From the NCBI RefSeq assembly GCF_900107795.1, contig NZ_FNRL01000013.1, forward strand, positions 119,408 to 183,407: a stretch of 64,000 nt of DNA, in the 5' to 3' direction. The notes under the pieces were generated by a model. The model was not told the DNA's origin. It saw only the letters and a program-made list of their open reading frames with translations, and searched no databases. The position numbers and the translations under genes were made by a program. The number at the start of each line of letters is the position of its first letter. Position 1 is the stretch's first letter. This DNA comes from Chitinophaga terrae (ex Kim and Jung 2007) (GTDB lineage: Bacteria > Bacteroidota > Bacteroidia > Chitinophagales > Chitinophagaceae). Positions 28,563 to 38,500 of this stretch are shown one piece after another.

Positions 28563-30731
28563 ATGAAAAAGAAACTAGGCAGCCTGCTGACTTTAGCTTT
28601 GCTGACTTCTTTGGTAAAAGCGCAACAACCCGTTACTTATACTGCGCCGCAGATCATCCAGCAAATGGAGAAAGTGGCAAACTGGCAATGGCAGCGGCTC
28701 GACAGGGGCTGGACCCATCCGCCTACCGACTGGACCAATGGCGCTATGTATGCCGGTATGATGGTATTGGCAGAAGTAACGGATAAACCATATTATATTA
28801 ACAGGTTAGTAGAAGTCGGAAAAGGAAATAACTGGAACACGGGGCCTGAAAGGTTCTTTGCAGATGAATACTGCGTTGGCCAGTTATACTCACAGCTTTA
28901 TACGCTTTACCACGACCCGCAGATGATCGCGAAATGGCGGGCCCTGGCCGACAGCGTTGTAGCGGCGCCCCATACAGAATCGCTGGAATGGAAGAATAAT
29001 ATTCACCGGCGGGAATGGGCCTGGTGCGACGCGCTGTTTATGGGCCCGCCAGCCCTGGCATACCTCAGTACTGCAACCAACGATCCCCGTTATATAGAAA
29101 CCGCTTCCCGGCTTTGGTGGAAAACAACAGACTACCTGTACAATAAACAGGATAGCCTGTATTACCGCGATGGCAGTTATATAGGGAAGAAAGAACAAAA
29201 CGGCGCCAACGTGTATTGGAGCCGTGGAAACGGCTGGGTGCTGGGGGGATTGGTAAGAATGCTGAACAACCTGCCAGCCGGGCATCCAGACAGGCCAAAG
29301 TTCATAGACCTGTACAAACAGATGGCTTACCGCATCAAACGTTTGCAGACAGCAGATGGTACCTGGCATGCAAGTTTGCTGGACCCTGCCAACTACCCGG
29401 CGAAAGAGACCAGCGGAACCGGCTTTTTCGTATATGCGTTAATGTGGGGTATCAACAATAAGGTGTTGCCGGCATCGGAGTTCCTGCCGGTGGTGCAACA
29501 TGGTTGGGATGCATTGGTGAATTGCGTACAACCCAGCGGTAAACTGGGTTTTGTACAGGCGATAGGAGCGGCTCCCGGCAAAGCAACGGCCGATGATACT
29601 GAAGTATATGGCGTTGGCGCTTTCCTGCTGGCAGGTTCCGAAGTGCTTCGCTATACCCTTGACCAGCATCCGCTGCCCGGGTTTACCATAACAAACAAAA
29701 CAGGATTGCACAGGATGGAGGAGGTAATAGAAATACCTTACCAGCAATTTGCATCCAAACTGCCAAAAGGGAAAAAAGACCAGGCGTTTAAACTGGTTGA
29801 TAGGGTAAGAGATATTGAAGTCCCTTATCAATTGGCGTATGAAGGAAAGAAGACGCCACAGAAAATATTGCTCTTAGGCAATCTGCCTGCTGCCGCCTCG
29901 CTGGAAGTAGGTATTGAAGAAGGTAAGCCGGCCGCAGTTACCCCACGGGCTTATGGCCGGTATGTACCGGAACGGAAAGACGACTATGCCTGGGAAAACG
30001 ATCGCATGGCCTACCGGATGTACGGGAAAGCTTTGGAGCAGGTACCCAATGAAATGGCGCACGGCATCGACGTATGGGCTAAACGAACAACAGATATGGT
30101 GATCAACACCTGGTATAAGCTGGACAACTACCATCACGATAACGGGCAGGGACTGGATTATTACAGCGTAGGACTGACCCTGGGGGCCGGCGATACCGCG
30201 CCTTACGGGAAGGATTCTATCTACTACCCTAAAAATTACAGGCAATGGAAAACGCTCGACAATGGCCCGCTCCGTACAACGTTTGCATTGACTTACGACA
30301 GCTGGATGGCAGGAAATACAGCGGTTACCGTCACCAAAACCATTACGTTGGATGCAGGCTCGCAGTTGAACAAAATGGAGATGCAGTTCAGCTTTAAAGG
30401 AGATTCGTTACCGGTAGTAACGGGTATTGTTAAACGAAAAGAACCCGGAACGATATTGCTGGATGAGGTGAACGGAGTAATGGGGTATTGGGAGCCGCAG
30501 CACGGGCCGGATGGGACTATCGGCACGGGATGCGTGTTCACAACTCCCGGGCTTTTGAAAACAGACCAGGTACATGTTTCAAGGGCCGGTAAAGCAGTCA
30601 ATAAAGAACCTTATACTTATTATTTCGGGGCGGCCTGGAATAAAGGCGGAAATATCACTTCGGCAGCCGACTGGTTCAACTACCTGCAAACCTATGCACA
30701 AAAATTAAAAGAACCACTAATCATAAGATAA
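28563..30731 (+). CDS. GH105 unsaturated uronyl hydrolase fused to DUF4861
   Basis: 722 residues with a signal peptide (MKKKLGSLLTLALLTSLVKAQ). Residues about 30-370 form a GH105 toroid with the catalytic Asp in WAWCDALFMGPPALAY and the SRGNGWVLGG motif. Residues about 375-720 match DUF4861, a beta-rich domain often fused to or encoded beside uronate enzymes. GH105 enzymes hydrate the 4,5 double bond of unsaturated galacturonyl or glucuronyl ends and release a 5-keto-4-deoxyuronate. The stop overlaps the kduD start by one base. The fusion suggests that DUF4861 helps bind or process the same oligosaccharide. Confidence 0.88.
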   Translation: MKKKLGSLLTLALLTSLVKAQQPVTYTAPQIIQQMEKVANWQWQRLDRGWTHPPTDWTNGAMYAGMMVLAEVTDKPYYINRLVEVGKGNNWNTGPERFFADEYCVGQLYSQLYTLYHDPQMIAKWRALADSVVAAPHTESLEWKNNIHRREWAWCDALFMGPPALAYLSTATNDPRYIETASRLWWKTTDYLYNKQDSLYYRDGSYIGKKEQNGANVYWSRGNGWVLGGLVRMLNNLPAGHPDRPKFIDLYKQMAYRIKRLQTADGTWHASLLDPANYPAKETSGTGFFVYALMWGINNKVLPASEFLPVVQHGWDALVNCVQPSGKLGFVQAIGAAPGKATADDTEVYGVGAFLLAGSEVLRYTLDQHPLPGFTITNKTGLHRMEEVIEIPYQQFASKLPKGKKDQAFKLVDRVRDIEVPYQLAYEGKKTPQKILLLGNLPAAASLEVGIEEGKPAAVTPRAYGRYVPERKDDYAWENDRMAYRMYGKALEQVPNEMAHGIDVWAKRTTDMVINTWYKLDNYHHDNGQGLDYYSVGLTLGAGDTAPYGKDSIYYPKNYRQWKTLDNGPLRTTFALTYDSWMAGNTAVTVTKTITLDAGSQLNKMEMQFSFKGDSLPVVTGIVKRKEPGTILLDEVNGVMGYWEPQHGPDGTIGTGCVFTTPGLLKTDQVHVSRAGKAVNKEPYTYYFGAAWNKGGNITSAADWFNYLQTYAQKLKEPLIIR

Positions 30732-31495
30732 TGACAGCGTTATTTGACCTGAAAGGAAAAACGGCCCTGGTAACGGGTTGTAAAAGAGGAATTGGCAAAG
30801 CGATGGCGGTGGCGCTGGCGGAAGCCGGCGCCGATATTATAGGCGTTTCCGCGTCGCTGGAACTGCAGGGAAGCGAGGTAGAGAAAGAGGTTTCCGCCCT
30901 GGGAAGAAAGTTTCATGCTTACCAGTGCGATTTCAGCAACCGCGAGGCTTTATACCGGTTTATTACCGAAGTAAAGGCAGCTTACCCGGTTATTGATATC
31001 CTTGTGAATAACGCGGGAACTATATTGCGAAAACCGGCGGCAGAACATCCCGACGAATATTGGGACGAAGTAATTGATACCAACCTGAATGCCCCTTTCA
31101 TACTGACCAGGGAAATCGGAAAAAGAATGACGGAGCAAGGTAGCGGAAAGATTATCTTTACAGCCTCCCTGCTAACCTTCCAGGGGGGAATAAATGTTCC
31201 GGGGTATGCAGCCAGTAAAGGCGCTGTTGGTTCGCTGGTGAAAGCATTTGCCAACGAATGGGCTTCGAAAGGCGTTAATGTGAATGCCATTGCTCCCGGT
31301 TACATAGCCACAGACAACACCGCAGCATTGAGAGCGGATGAAAAACGCAGTCAATCCATCCTCGACCGGATACCGGCCGGCAGATGGGGCGAACCGCGGG
31401 ATTTCGCAGGACCGGTTGTATTCCTGGCTTCCAGGGCTGCTGATTATGTTCATGGCACTATTCTCACCGTAGATGGCGGTTGGATGGGAAGATAA
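30731..31495 (+). CDS. kduD: 2-dehydro-3-deoxy-D-gluconate 5-dehydrogenase
   Basis: 254-residue short-chain dehydrogenase. It has the cofactor motif TGCKRGIGKAMA, the NNAG tetrad motif, and YAASKGAV with the catalytic Tyr and Lys. KduD reduces 2,5-diketo-3-deoxygluconate to KDG. The KduD call rather than a generic SDR rests on the start FDLKGKTALVTGCKRGIG, the length and placement two genes after kduI. Confidence 0.93.
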   Translation: MTALFDLKGKTALVTGCKRGIGKAMAVALAEAGADIIGVSASLELQGSEVEKEVSALGRKFHAYQCDFSNREALYRFITEVKAAYPVIDILVNNAGTILRKPAAEHPDEYWDEVIDTNLNAPFILTREIGKRMTEQGSGKIIFTASLLTFQGGINVPGYAASKGAVGSLVKAFANEWASKGVNVNAIAPGYIATDNTAALRADEKRSQSILDRIPAGRWGEPRDFAGPVVFLASRAADYVHGTILTVDGGWMGR

Positions 31496-31519
31496 CCATA
31501 GCATTTTAATGACCTTTCA

Positions 31520-32569
31520 ATGAGCAAGCGTTCTGAAAAAACAATTGTAGATATAGCGGAAGAACTGAATCTTTCTGTTTCAACCGTTTCCCGGGCGCTG
31601 AACGATAATCCCAATATCAGTATCCGCACCAAGGAGAAAGTGAAGAAAATGGCCCGTAAAATGGGCTACAGGCCTAATGCCCTGGCTGCCGGGTTAAGAA
31701 GCAGCAAAAGTAAAACGATAGGGCTCATCGTGCCCCGTATTTCCATGTTCTTTCCGGCTGCCATCAGCACCATTATCCAGAACAAATTGCAGGAGTACGG
31801 CTATAACCTGATCATCTGCCAGTCGAACGACAGTTATGAACAGGAAATCGCTCTCGTTAATACCCTGTATTCGGCAAGGGTAGATGGGCTGGTGGTTTCT
31901 ACCACGCTCTATACCACTGATTTCTCCCATTTTGATGTATTCAGGGATAATAATATTCCCCTTGTATTCTTTGACCGGGTACCTAAAGATTACGGGGTAA
32001 AAGTGATCAAGGGAGATGATCAGCTGGGAGGATACCTGGCCACTTCGCATTTGATAGAACGGGGGTGCCGGGATATTGTACACATATCAGGACCGCTTTC
32101 CAGTAACCTGTATGTGGAAAGAGTGGCGGGGTATAAGAAAGCCCTGAAGCAACACTCGCTGCCTGTGCGCAAAGACCGGCTGTTCTACCAGGAACTCTCG
32201 CGGGATCATGCCTGGCAGACCTGCGAAAAGATATTCGCCGGCAAACCATACCCCGATGGCATCTTTGCCTCCAACGATACCACTGCCATTACGATAATGG
32301 AATATTGCAGGAAGATCAATATCCGGATACCGGAAGACCTGAAGATCGTTGGATACTCGAATGATCCCCGTACGGAGATCATCACTCCCGCTATTTCCAG
32401 CGTAGACCAATACCCGGCAATGATGGGAGAACGGGTGGTAGCTGCCTTAATGGACATGATCAACGCCACTACGCCTTCAACTGGATTTTCGCAGGAAATA
32501 ATACCTATTCAACTGATCGCCAGGGAGTCGTCTGCCGGGCAGATGAAAACCAAAGGGAAAAAGAAGTAG
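31520..32569 (+). CDS. LacI-family transcriptional regulator
   Basis: 349 residues. The N-terminal helix-turn-helix and hinge helix (residues about 5-60) include DIAEELNLSVSTVSRALN and ARKMGYRPN. A periplasmic-binding-protein-like effector domain follows (KTIGLIVPRIS, DGIFASNDTTAI). It is embedded in the uronate operon, so KDG or a uronate intermediate is a likely inducer. The 14-bp palindrome ahead of kduI is the likely target, which would make this a KdgR-like autoregulated repressor. Inducer and target are inferred. Confidence 0.9.
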   Translation: MSKRSEKTIVDIAEELNLSVSTVSRALNDNPNISIRTKEKVKKMARKMGYRPNALAAGLRSSKSKTIGLIVPRISMFFPAAISTIIQNKLQEYGYNLIICQSNDSYEQEIALVNTLYSARVDGLVVSTTLYTTDFSHFDVFRDNNIPLVFFDRVPKDYGVKVIKGDDQLGGYLATSHLIERGCRDIVHISGPLSSNLYVERVAGYKKALKQHSLPVRKDRLFYQELSRDHAWQTCEKIFAGKPYPDGIFASNDTTAITIMEYCRKINIRIPEDLKIVGYSNDPRTEIITPAISSVDQYPAMMGERVVAALMDMINATTPSTGFSQEIIPIQLIARESSAGQMKTKGKKK

Positions 32570-32591
32570 ATAAACTTTAATCCGCGTTATT

Positions 32592-33788
32592 ATGAAGAAA
32601 CTAACTTATGCTGTATGTAGCTTTTTACTTGTTTGTATGCAAACGTATGCACAGGTGGGAACGGCTGACAAGGAATTACTCTCCAAAGCTGATGCCGCCC
32701 TGCAGTTAGCCGCCCGTCAATATAAAGGAATGGCGGCAACGCTGCCCGATAATGTGCTGCCAAGAACCACCAACAGCAAAGACGGAAACCTTATGACCTC
32801 CGACTCTGAATGGTGGACATCCGGTTTTTACCCCGGTACCAACTGGTATCTTTTCGAATACACAAAAGACCCGGCTTTTAAAACAGAAGCGCTGAAACGT
32901 ATGGAGCTGGTAAAAAAAGAACAATACAACACCCGGACCCATGACCTGGGATTCATGATGTACTGTTCTTTTGGAAACGCCCTCCGGCTCACCGGCGATA
33001 CCGGTTATAAAACCATCCTGCTTACAAGCGCAAAGTCTTTATCCACACGTTTTAATCCAACTGTCGGTTGCATCAAATCCTGGGACCATGGTACCTGGAA
33101 ATTCCCTGTGATCATCGATAATATGATGAACCTCGAATTGCTCAACTGGGCCAGCCGGACAAGCGGAGATCCTTCTTACGCAAAAATTGCCCGTATTCAC
33201 TCGAATACAACTATAAAACATCATTTCCGTCCTGATTACAGTTCTTACCATGTGGTAGATTACGACCCGGCTACCGGGAAAGTGAATGAAAGGAAAACTC
33301 ACCAGGGCGCCGCCGATAGCTCCGCCTGGGCGAGAGGGCAAGCCTGGGGGCTGTATGGCTACACGATGATGTACCGCGATACAAAAGACAAGGCCTATCT
33401 TACCCAGGCAAAAAAGATCGCTGATTTCATCCTGAACCATCCACGCCAGGCGCCTGACATGGTTCCGTACTGGGACTACGACGCGCCGGGCATTCCTGAT
33501 GTGCCGCGTGATGCTTCCGCCGCCGCAGTTACAGCTTCCGCACTGCTTGAATTGAGCGCCTACGCCGGCAAAACCGATGGGAAACGCTATTGGGCAGCCG
33601 CAGAGAAGATCCTTCATGCATTATGCAGCGACCGGTACCTGGCAAAAGAAGGTAGCAATAACCACTTTATTTTAATGCACAGTGTAGGATCTTATCCTCA
33701 TCGTTCGGAAGTGGATGTTCCGCTGACCTATGCAGATTATTATTTCGTAGAAGCTTTATTGCGTTACAAAAACATGGCGAAAGGATGA
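32592..33788 (+). CDS. GH88 unsaturated glucuronyl hydrolase
   Basis: 398 residues with a signal peptide ending about residue 20 (TYAQ). The toroid shows the GH88 motifs SDSEWWTSGFYPG, with its Asp, and WKFPVIIDNMMNLELL, with the second catalytic Asp, plus ARGQAWGLYGYTM. It hydrates and opens unsaturated glucuronyl residues at the non-reducing end of lyase products. Together with the GH105 protein it covers two substrate ranges. It overlaps the next gene by four bases (ATGA). Confidence 0.93.
   Translation: MKKLTYAVCSFLLVCMQTYAQVGTADKELLSKADAALQLAARQYKGMAATLPDNVLPRTTNSKDGNLMTSDSEWWTSGFYPGTNWYLFEYTKDPAFKTEALKRMELVKKEQYNTRTHDLGFMMYCSFGNALRLTGDTGYKTILLTSAKSLSTRFNPTVGCIKSWDHGTWKFPVIIDNMMNLELLNWASRTSGDPSYAKIARIHSNTTIKHHFRPDYSSYHVVDYDPATGKVNERKTHQGAADSSAWARGQAWGLYGYTMMYRDTKDKAYLTQAKKIADFILNHPRQAPDMVPYWDYDAPGIPDVPRDASAAAVTASALLELSAYAGKTDGKRYWAAAEKILHALCSDRYLAKEGSNNHFILMHSVGSYPHRSEVDVPLTYADYYFVEALLRYKNMAKG
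32638..32651. promoter_or_regulatory. operator-like site inside the GH88 signal-peptide codons
   Basis: TGCAAACGTATGCA differs by one base from the kduI palindrome TGCAAACGTTTGCA. It lies 46 bp into the GH88 gene, where it encodes part of the signal peptide. It could be a second, intragenic LacI-type site or chance; the exact spacing of the half sites favours a closer look. Confidence 0.35.
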
Positions 33789-35035
33789 TGAACAGGCGTT
33801 CTTTCTTAACAGCAATTCCCCTGGCAGGGATGGCAACAGTGGTTGGGAGTAATCCTGCCGTGCAGGCTGCCGCTGCGCCGCCTTTATCCGACCGGGAGTA
33901 TAATGTAAAACTGCTGCTTCGTATAGCTGATCCCGTTATTACGCAGCTTAGCCGGGGGAAGTTGAAGGCAACCATGCCAACAGAAGTGGCTCCCCATTAT
34001 GGCAAACCTGTTGAAAAGGTTACCTACCTGGAGGCCTTTGGGAGAACCCTGGCAGGTTTGGCCCCATGGCTGGAGCTGGGCGCTGACTCTTCTGCCGAAG
34101 GCAGGCAACGCGAAAAGATGGGTAAGCTGGCAAGGCAGGCAATAGCGATGGCGGTAGATCCGGCCTCGCCCGATTACATGAACTTTACGGGCAAGTACGA
34201 TGCGCAACCGTTGGTAGACGGGGCTTTCCTGGCCCATGGCCTGCTTCGTGCGCCTGAAACGCTTTGGCGCGGGTTATCTTCCAGCACCCGGTCGCAGGTT
34301 GTAGACGCCCTGACCAGCCTGCGAAGCATTAAACCGGGGAACAACAACTGGCTGCTTTTCTCCGCCATCATCGAAGCAATGTTGCTGCAGTTTGGCGCAG
34401 AATGGAAACGCGAGCCGGTAGACCTGGCCGTACAGAAGATGGAAGAATGGTATAAAGGTGATGGAATGTATGGAGATGGGGCAGCATTCCACTTCGACTA
34501 TTACAACTCTTTTGTTATTCACCCCATGTTGGTGGATGTGCTGAAAGTAATGACAGAAAAACAGGTATACCCTGCAGCGACGTATGATAAAGCATTTAAA
34601 AGGATGCAGCGTTACAGCGCAATACTGGAACGGCAGATATCGCCGGAGGGTACTTTCCCGGTAGTAGGCAGGTCTATGCCCTACAGGAATGCAGCTTTCC
34701 AGGCACTGGCACAGGTAGCGCTGGCCGATAAACTGCCGGAAGATATTCTACCTGCGCAGGTAAGATGCGCACTAACGGCTGTGAATAAACGCTTATTTGA
34801 GGCCCCGGGAACTTTCAATAAAAATGGTTGGCTGCAATTGGGTGTATGCGGGCATCAGCCGTCCCTTGCCGATGTGTATACTTCTACGGGAAGTTTATAT
34901 CTCTGCACTACCGGTTTCCTGGCATTGGGCCTGCCAGCCGCTCACCCGTTCTGGGCGGCGCCTGCCGCTTCCTGGACATCAAAAAAAGTATGGAGTGGGG
35001 AACTGGTAGAAAAAGACCACGCAATTAACTTTTAA
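33785..35035 (+). CDS. DUF2264 domain-containing secreted protein
   Basis: 416 residues. The N-terminus MMNRRSFLTAIPLAGMATVV has a twin-arginine-like motif (RRSFL) and a hydrophobic core, suggesting Tat export. The rest is an alpha/alpha toroid-like DUF2264 protein with NNNWLLFSAIIEAMLLQFG and GDGAAFHFDYYNSFVIHPM. The family is often encoded beside uronate-polysaccharide enzymes, but its activity is not established. Being translationally coupled to GH88 by an ATGA overlap, it is probably a secreted lyase-like or accessory enzyme of the same pathway. Its stop codon overlaps that of the convergent GNAT gene. Confidence 0.8.
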   Translation: MMNRRSFLTAIPLAGMATVVGSNPAVQAAAAPPLSDREYNVKLLLRIADPVITQLSRGKLKATMPTEVAPHYGKPVEKVTYLEAFGRTLAGLAPWLELGADSSAEGRQREKMGKLARQAIAMAVDPASPDYMNFTGKYDAQPLVDGAFLAHGLLRAPETLWRGLSSSTRSQVVDALTSLRSIKPGNNNWLLFSAIIEAMLLQFGAEWKREPVDLAVQKMEEWYKGDGMYGDGAAFHFDYYNSFVIHPMLVDVLKVMTEKQVYPAATYDKAFKRMQRYSAILERQISPEGTFPVVGRSMPYRNAAFQALAQVALADKLPEDILPAQVRCALTAVNKRLFEAPGTFNKNGWLQLGVCGHQPSLADVYTSTGSLYLCTTGFLALGLPAAHPFWAAPAASWTSKKVWSGELVEKDHAINF

Positions 35036-35556
35036 GAGGGCATACCCAGGTCCAGCGCCTGGGTGCCGTCTTCATTCAGCCACTTTTCATAAACCAGCCG
35101 TACTGGCTTATATTGCAGGGTATCCAGGAGCTGCTGCATCCTGTGATTGTTGGTAAGGGTATATCTTACGATTCTCCTTACCCCCTTCGCTATAAAGATC
35201 TTCTCCAGTTCTTCATTCAATCGCCTGTAAATACCCTGGCGCCGGTATGTTTCCTGCACATAGCCGTCGGAAACATACAATGTATCGCCCGTATAGGCTT
35301 CTATCCTGCTGTCGTCGGCTTCTTCCAGGTACCCGAAAATAAACCCTGCAGGCAATCCATCAACATAAGCCATCAAACAAACGCCATCACATTCTTCCTG
35401 CATTGAAATCACATGCCGGAGATAGTTTTCTGAAATACTGTCCCAGCTTGCCGTTTGGGCAAAGAAACTTTTTTCGGAAACATGCAGTTCCCTCATTAAC
35501 TGGTCCATTACTGCATAATGTTCCCTGATCTTTATTGGGCTGATAGAAATATTCAT
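35032..35556 (-). CDS. GNAT-family N-acetyltransferase
   Basis: 174 residues with the GNAT core. GFIFGYLEEADDSRIEAYTGDTLYVSDGYVQ covers strands 4-5 in two halves, RRQGIYRRL is the acetyl-CoA pyrophosphate loop (R/Q-x-x-G-x-G/A), and NNHRMQQLLDTLQY is the closing helix and bulge. It begins 3 bp after the NRPS-like gene on the same strand, so the two form an operon. It may acetylate the amino-acid-derived product of that enzyme. The substrate is unknown. Confidence 0.85.
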   Translation of the reverse strand: MNISISPIKIREHYAVMDQLMRELHVSEKSFFAQTASWDSISENYLRHVISMQEECDGVCLMAYVDGLPAGFIFGYLEEADDSRIEAYTGDTLYVSDGYVQETYRRQGIYRRLNEELEKIFIAKGVRRIVRYTLTNNHRMQQLLDTLQYKPVRLVYEKWLNEDGTQALDLGMPS

Positions 35557-35559
35557 GTG

Positions 35560-38500
35560 TTATGCAGGTTTAACAGGACTGCCTGTCCAATTTGTTCCTG
35601 ATTGCAGGTTTTCGCCTTTCATGACCAGCGACAACGGCGTCAGGTTAACACCATCTCCGATCTCGCTGTCATATAAGATGATAGACCTGGCCCCAATGCT
35701 GCTTCTTGCGCCTATCTTTATTGCACCGATCTTCATTACACGATCTTCGAAGAGATGGGTCTGGGGGCCGCTGTCTTCATTCAGTGCGCTGTCGGAGCCA
35801 ATGCTTACCATATCGAATTCCGTGATGTCGGCTGTATTCATAATAATGCGGCGACCTGTTCTTACTCCCAGCAAACGCAGCAAGATTGGAAGCCATGGAG
35901 TACCTTTCAGGTATTCCAGCAGGAAAGGGATCGACAGCGCTTCGTAAGTAGAGGTGATCAGCTCACTAAGCCAGACTTTGGAAGTCCACATCGGGCTTTG
36001 AATAGGTTTATATTTTCCTACCAGCAACCATTTCACAATCACAGTGAACAGGAAAGCAGGCAATCCCAGGAAGAAAAGGTAATATAACGGGAACTGTAAT
36101 AACACCTGCCATAGCGGCTTTTGCGTGATCAGGTCGTGCCCGTAGGCAATAAACAAGATACTGCAGCAGATCACTACTGTTTCGGGTATGAGTATCCTTA
36201 TGAATTCGACCATTGCCCTGGCGGTTCTGCGCCTGGCCGAAGGGTTGGTGGTTAATTGCGGTGGAAAATAATAGCTGGCCTGCCTGCGTGGCAAGGCGAT
36301 GGCGGGTGATCCGAACCAGTCTCTCGACTTGTCGGCGTCGAGTTGTTCTTTGCTTGGCGGGGTGGATAATACCCCTATCAGCATATTCTCGGGAAGTTCA
36401 TATCCCTGTGGAATTAATGCGCTGTTGCCAACAAAGCTGGTATTATGAATAACGGTTTTTTCCAGTATCAACCGTTGTCCCCTGACGTCGGCTTCGCCCA
36501 GTGTTACGGCGTCGGCAACAAAGGCGCCGTCGCCTATTTCCAGCAGGGGATGGGTTACGCTGCTGGCGGTAGAAACCTCTGTATTCCTGCCAACTTTAGC
36601 CCCTAATGCCCTGAATAAAGAGGAGATATAAACGGTTGCATAAATAGGGTGGATAACGATCAGCGACAATGACATCAACTGGTCGGCAAACCACTTGCGA
36701 ACATAAAAAGGACTATATATCGGGTATACACCGGGTTTTATTCCCCATTGCAATAGGCGTGTGAGCACAACGGTTTGTGCAGTGAAAAAGATAATATAGC
36801 TCAATGCCAAAGCCGGTATGATCACCATATAATTGAAGTTATAATCCGGAGCTGCATCATCCATCCTGTTCAGGGTAATAATGGTAGGGAGCAACGGTAA
36901 CAACACTGTGAACGGGAACACCAGCAGGAATAACGAAAATACGATGCTGTATTTAAACCTGGTGAATCTTGAGATCTGCAAAGGTTGTGGCAATTCTTCT
37001 ATAGGCCTGGTAGTTTTCAGGGTTGCGGGACTGCCATACCAGACTTCTCCTGTTTTAACAGTGGTATTGGAGGAAAGATAGCTCAGGTCCTGCAATTCGC
37101 TCCAGGGTTCCATAACCGTATCGCCGCCTATTACTGCGCTGCTGCCTATATAGGCGTGATCGCCTATGTATACATGCCGTAGTTTCAGTAAGCCTTCTTC
37201 TATCACTGCATTGTTGATAACAACCTGGGAGCTGAGACTGGCATCGCTTCCGATGGTCACCAGGTCTTCCGCCCCGATGGTTACCGCGGCCATCTGTGCA
37301 TCCGGCGCTATTTTCACGCCCAGCATTCTCAGGTACGTAGGGTAAAGCGGCGTTCCGTTAAGGAACTGGCTGGGCATCAGTCTTTGTATGGTTTTTACCA
37401 GCCACCATCTGAAGTAGTAAGTTCCCCAGACGGGGTAATCGCCTGCCTTCATTTTACCGATCACCAGCCATTTAATACTGATGATCAGCGCTGAAAAAAC
37501 CGGCGGCAGCAGGCAGAATAAAGCCAATGCGGTAGCAATGGCGTAACCCAGGTGGTTGGTATCCTGCTGTACGTAATAATATCCCAGGTACGGAAGGAAT
37601 ATCTGTAAGGCGAACAACCCATAGATAATGATAACTGCAATGGTTTGTGCGAGCCAGCACAAAAGGTAGCGTCCTGTTGGTACTTTGTTGAAGATAGTTG
37701 CTTTCGGCTGGTTAGTGGCGGTACTGGTGTCCCATGCCCGCACCAGTTTTTGCAAAGGCCTGTGTAAATAGATGTCTTTCAGGGAGGCCTGGGGTACGTT
37801 GGCTTCCTTGCGGAGCCTCGATACAAAGGCGGCGGCAAGTAATGAGTGTCCGCCAAGGTCGGTAAAGAAATCCTGTTGCCAGTTGATTTCCCGGTCGGGG
37901 AATACTTTGGTAAGGATGGTATGTACCCGTTGCTGTAGTGGCGCGTTCGGGTCTATGGCTTCGTGGGTGGCGATTTCCTTAAAGGCTTCCGGCACCGGCA
38001 AAGCTTTCCTGTTTATCTTACCGCTGGGAAGGCGGGGCATATCCGGCAGTTCAACGATAATACCTGGTATCATATACGCCGGCATTACTTTAGCGAGGTT
38101 GGCCCTGAGTTCAGCGATAGAAGGAGAATTTCCGCCTTCGCGTACGATGTAGCCTACCAGTTGATCCTGGTCGTTGTTGTCTTTCTTTACGGCTACGGCA
38201 GCAGCGGCGATACCGCTGTTTTCATTCAACCTGTTTTCAATTTCACCTAATTCTATCCGGTAGCCTCTCAGTTTGATCTGGTCGTCGAGCCGCCCCTGGA
38301 AGTCGATGCTTCCATCGGGCAGTATGATGGCGGCATCGCCGGTGCGGTATAACCTGTTGCCGGGCAGCTCTGTCATTGCTGCCGGTTTATCAACGAATTT
38401 AGCCTGGGTAAGCGCCGGGTTGTTGATATATCCCAGTCCGACCCCCGGACCGGAGATGACCAGCTCCCCTCTTTCGCCGGCGGGTAATATATTTAACTGT

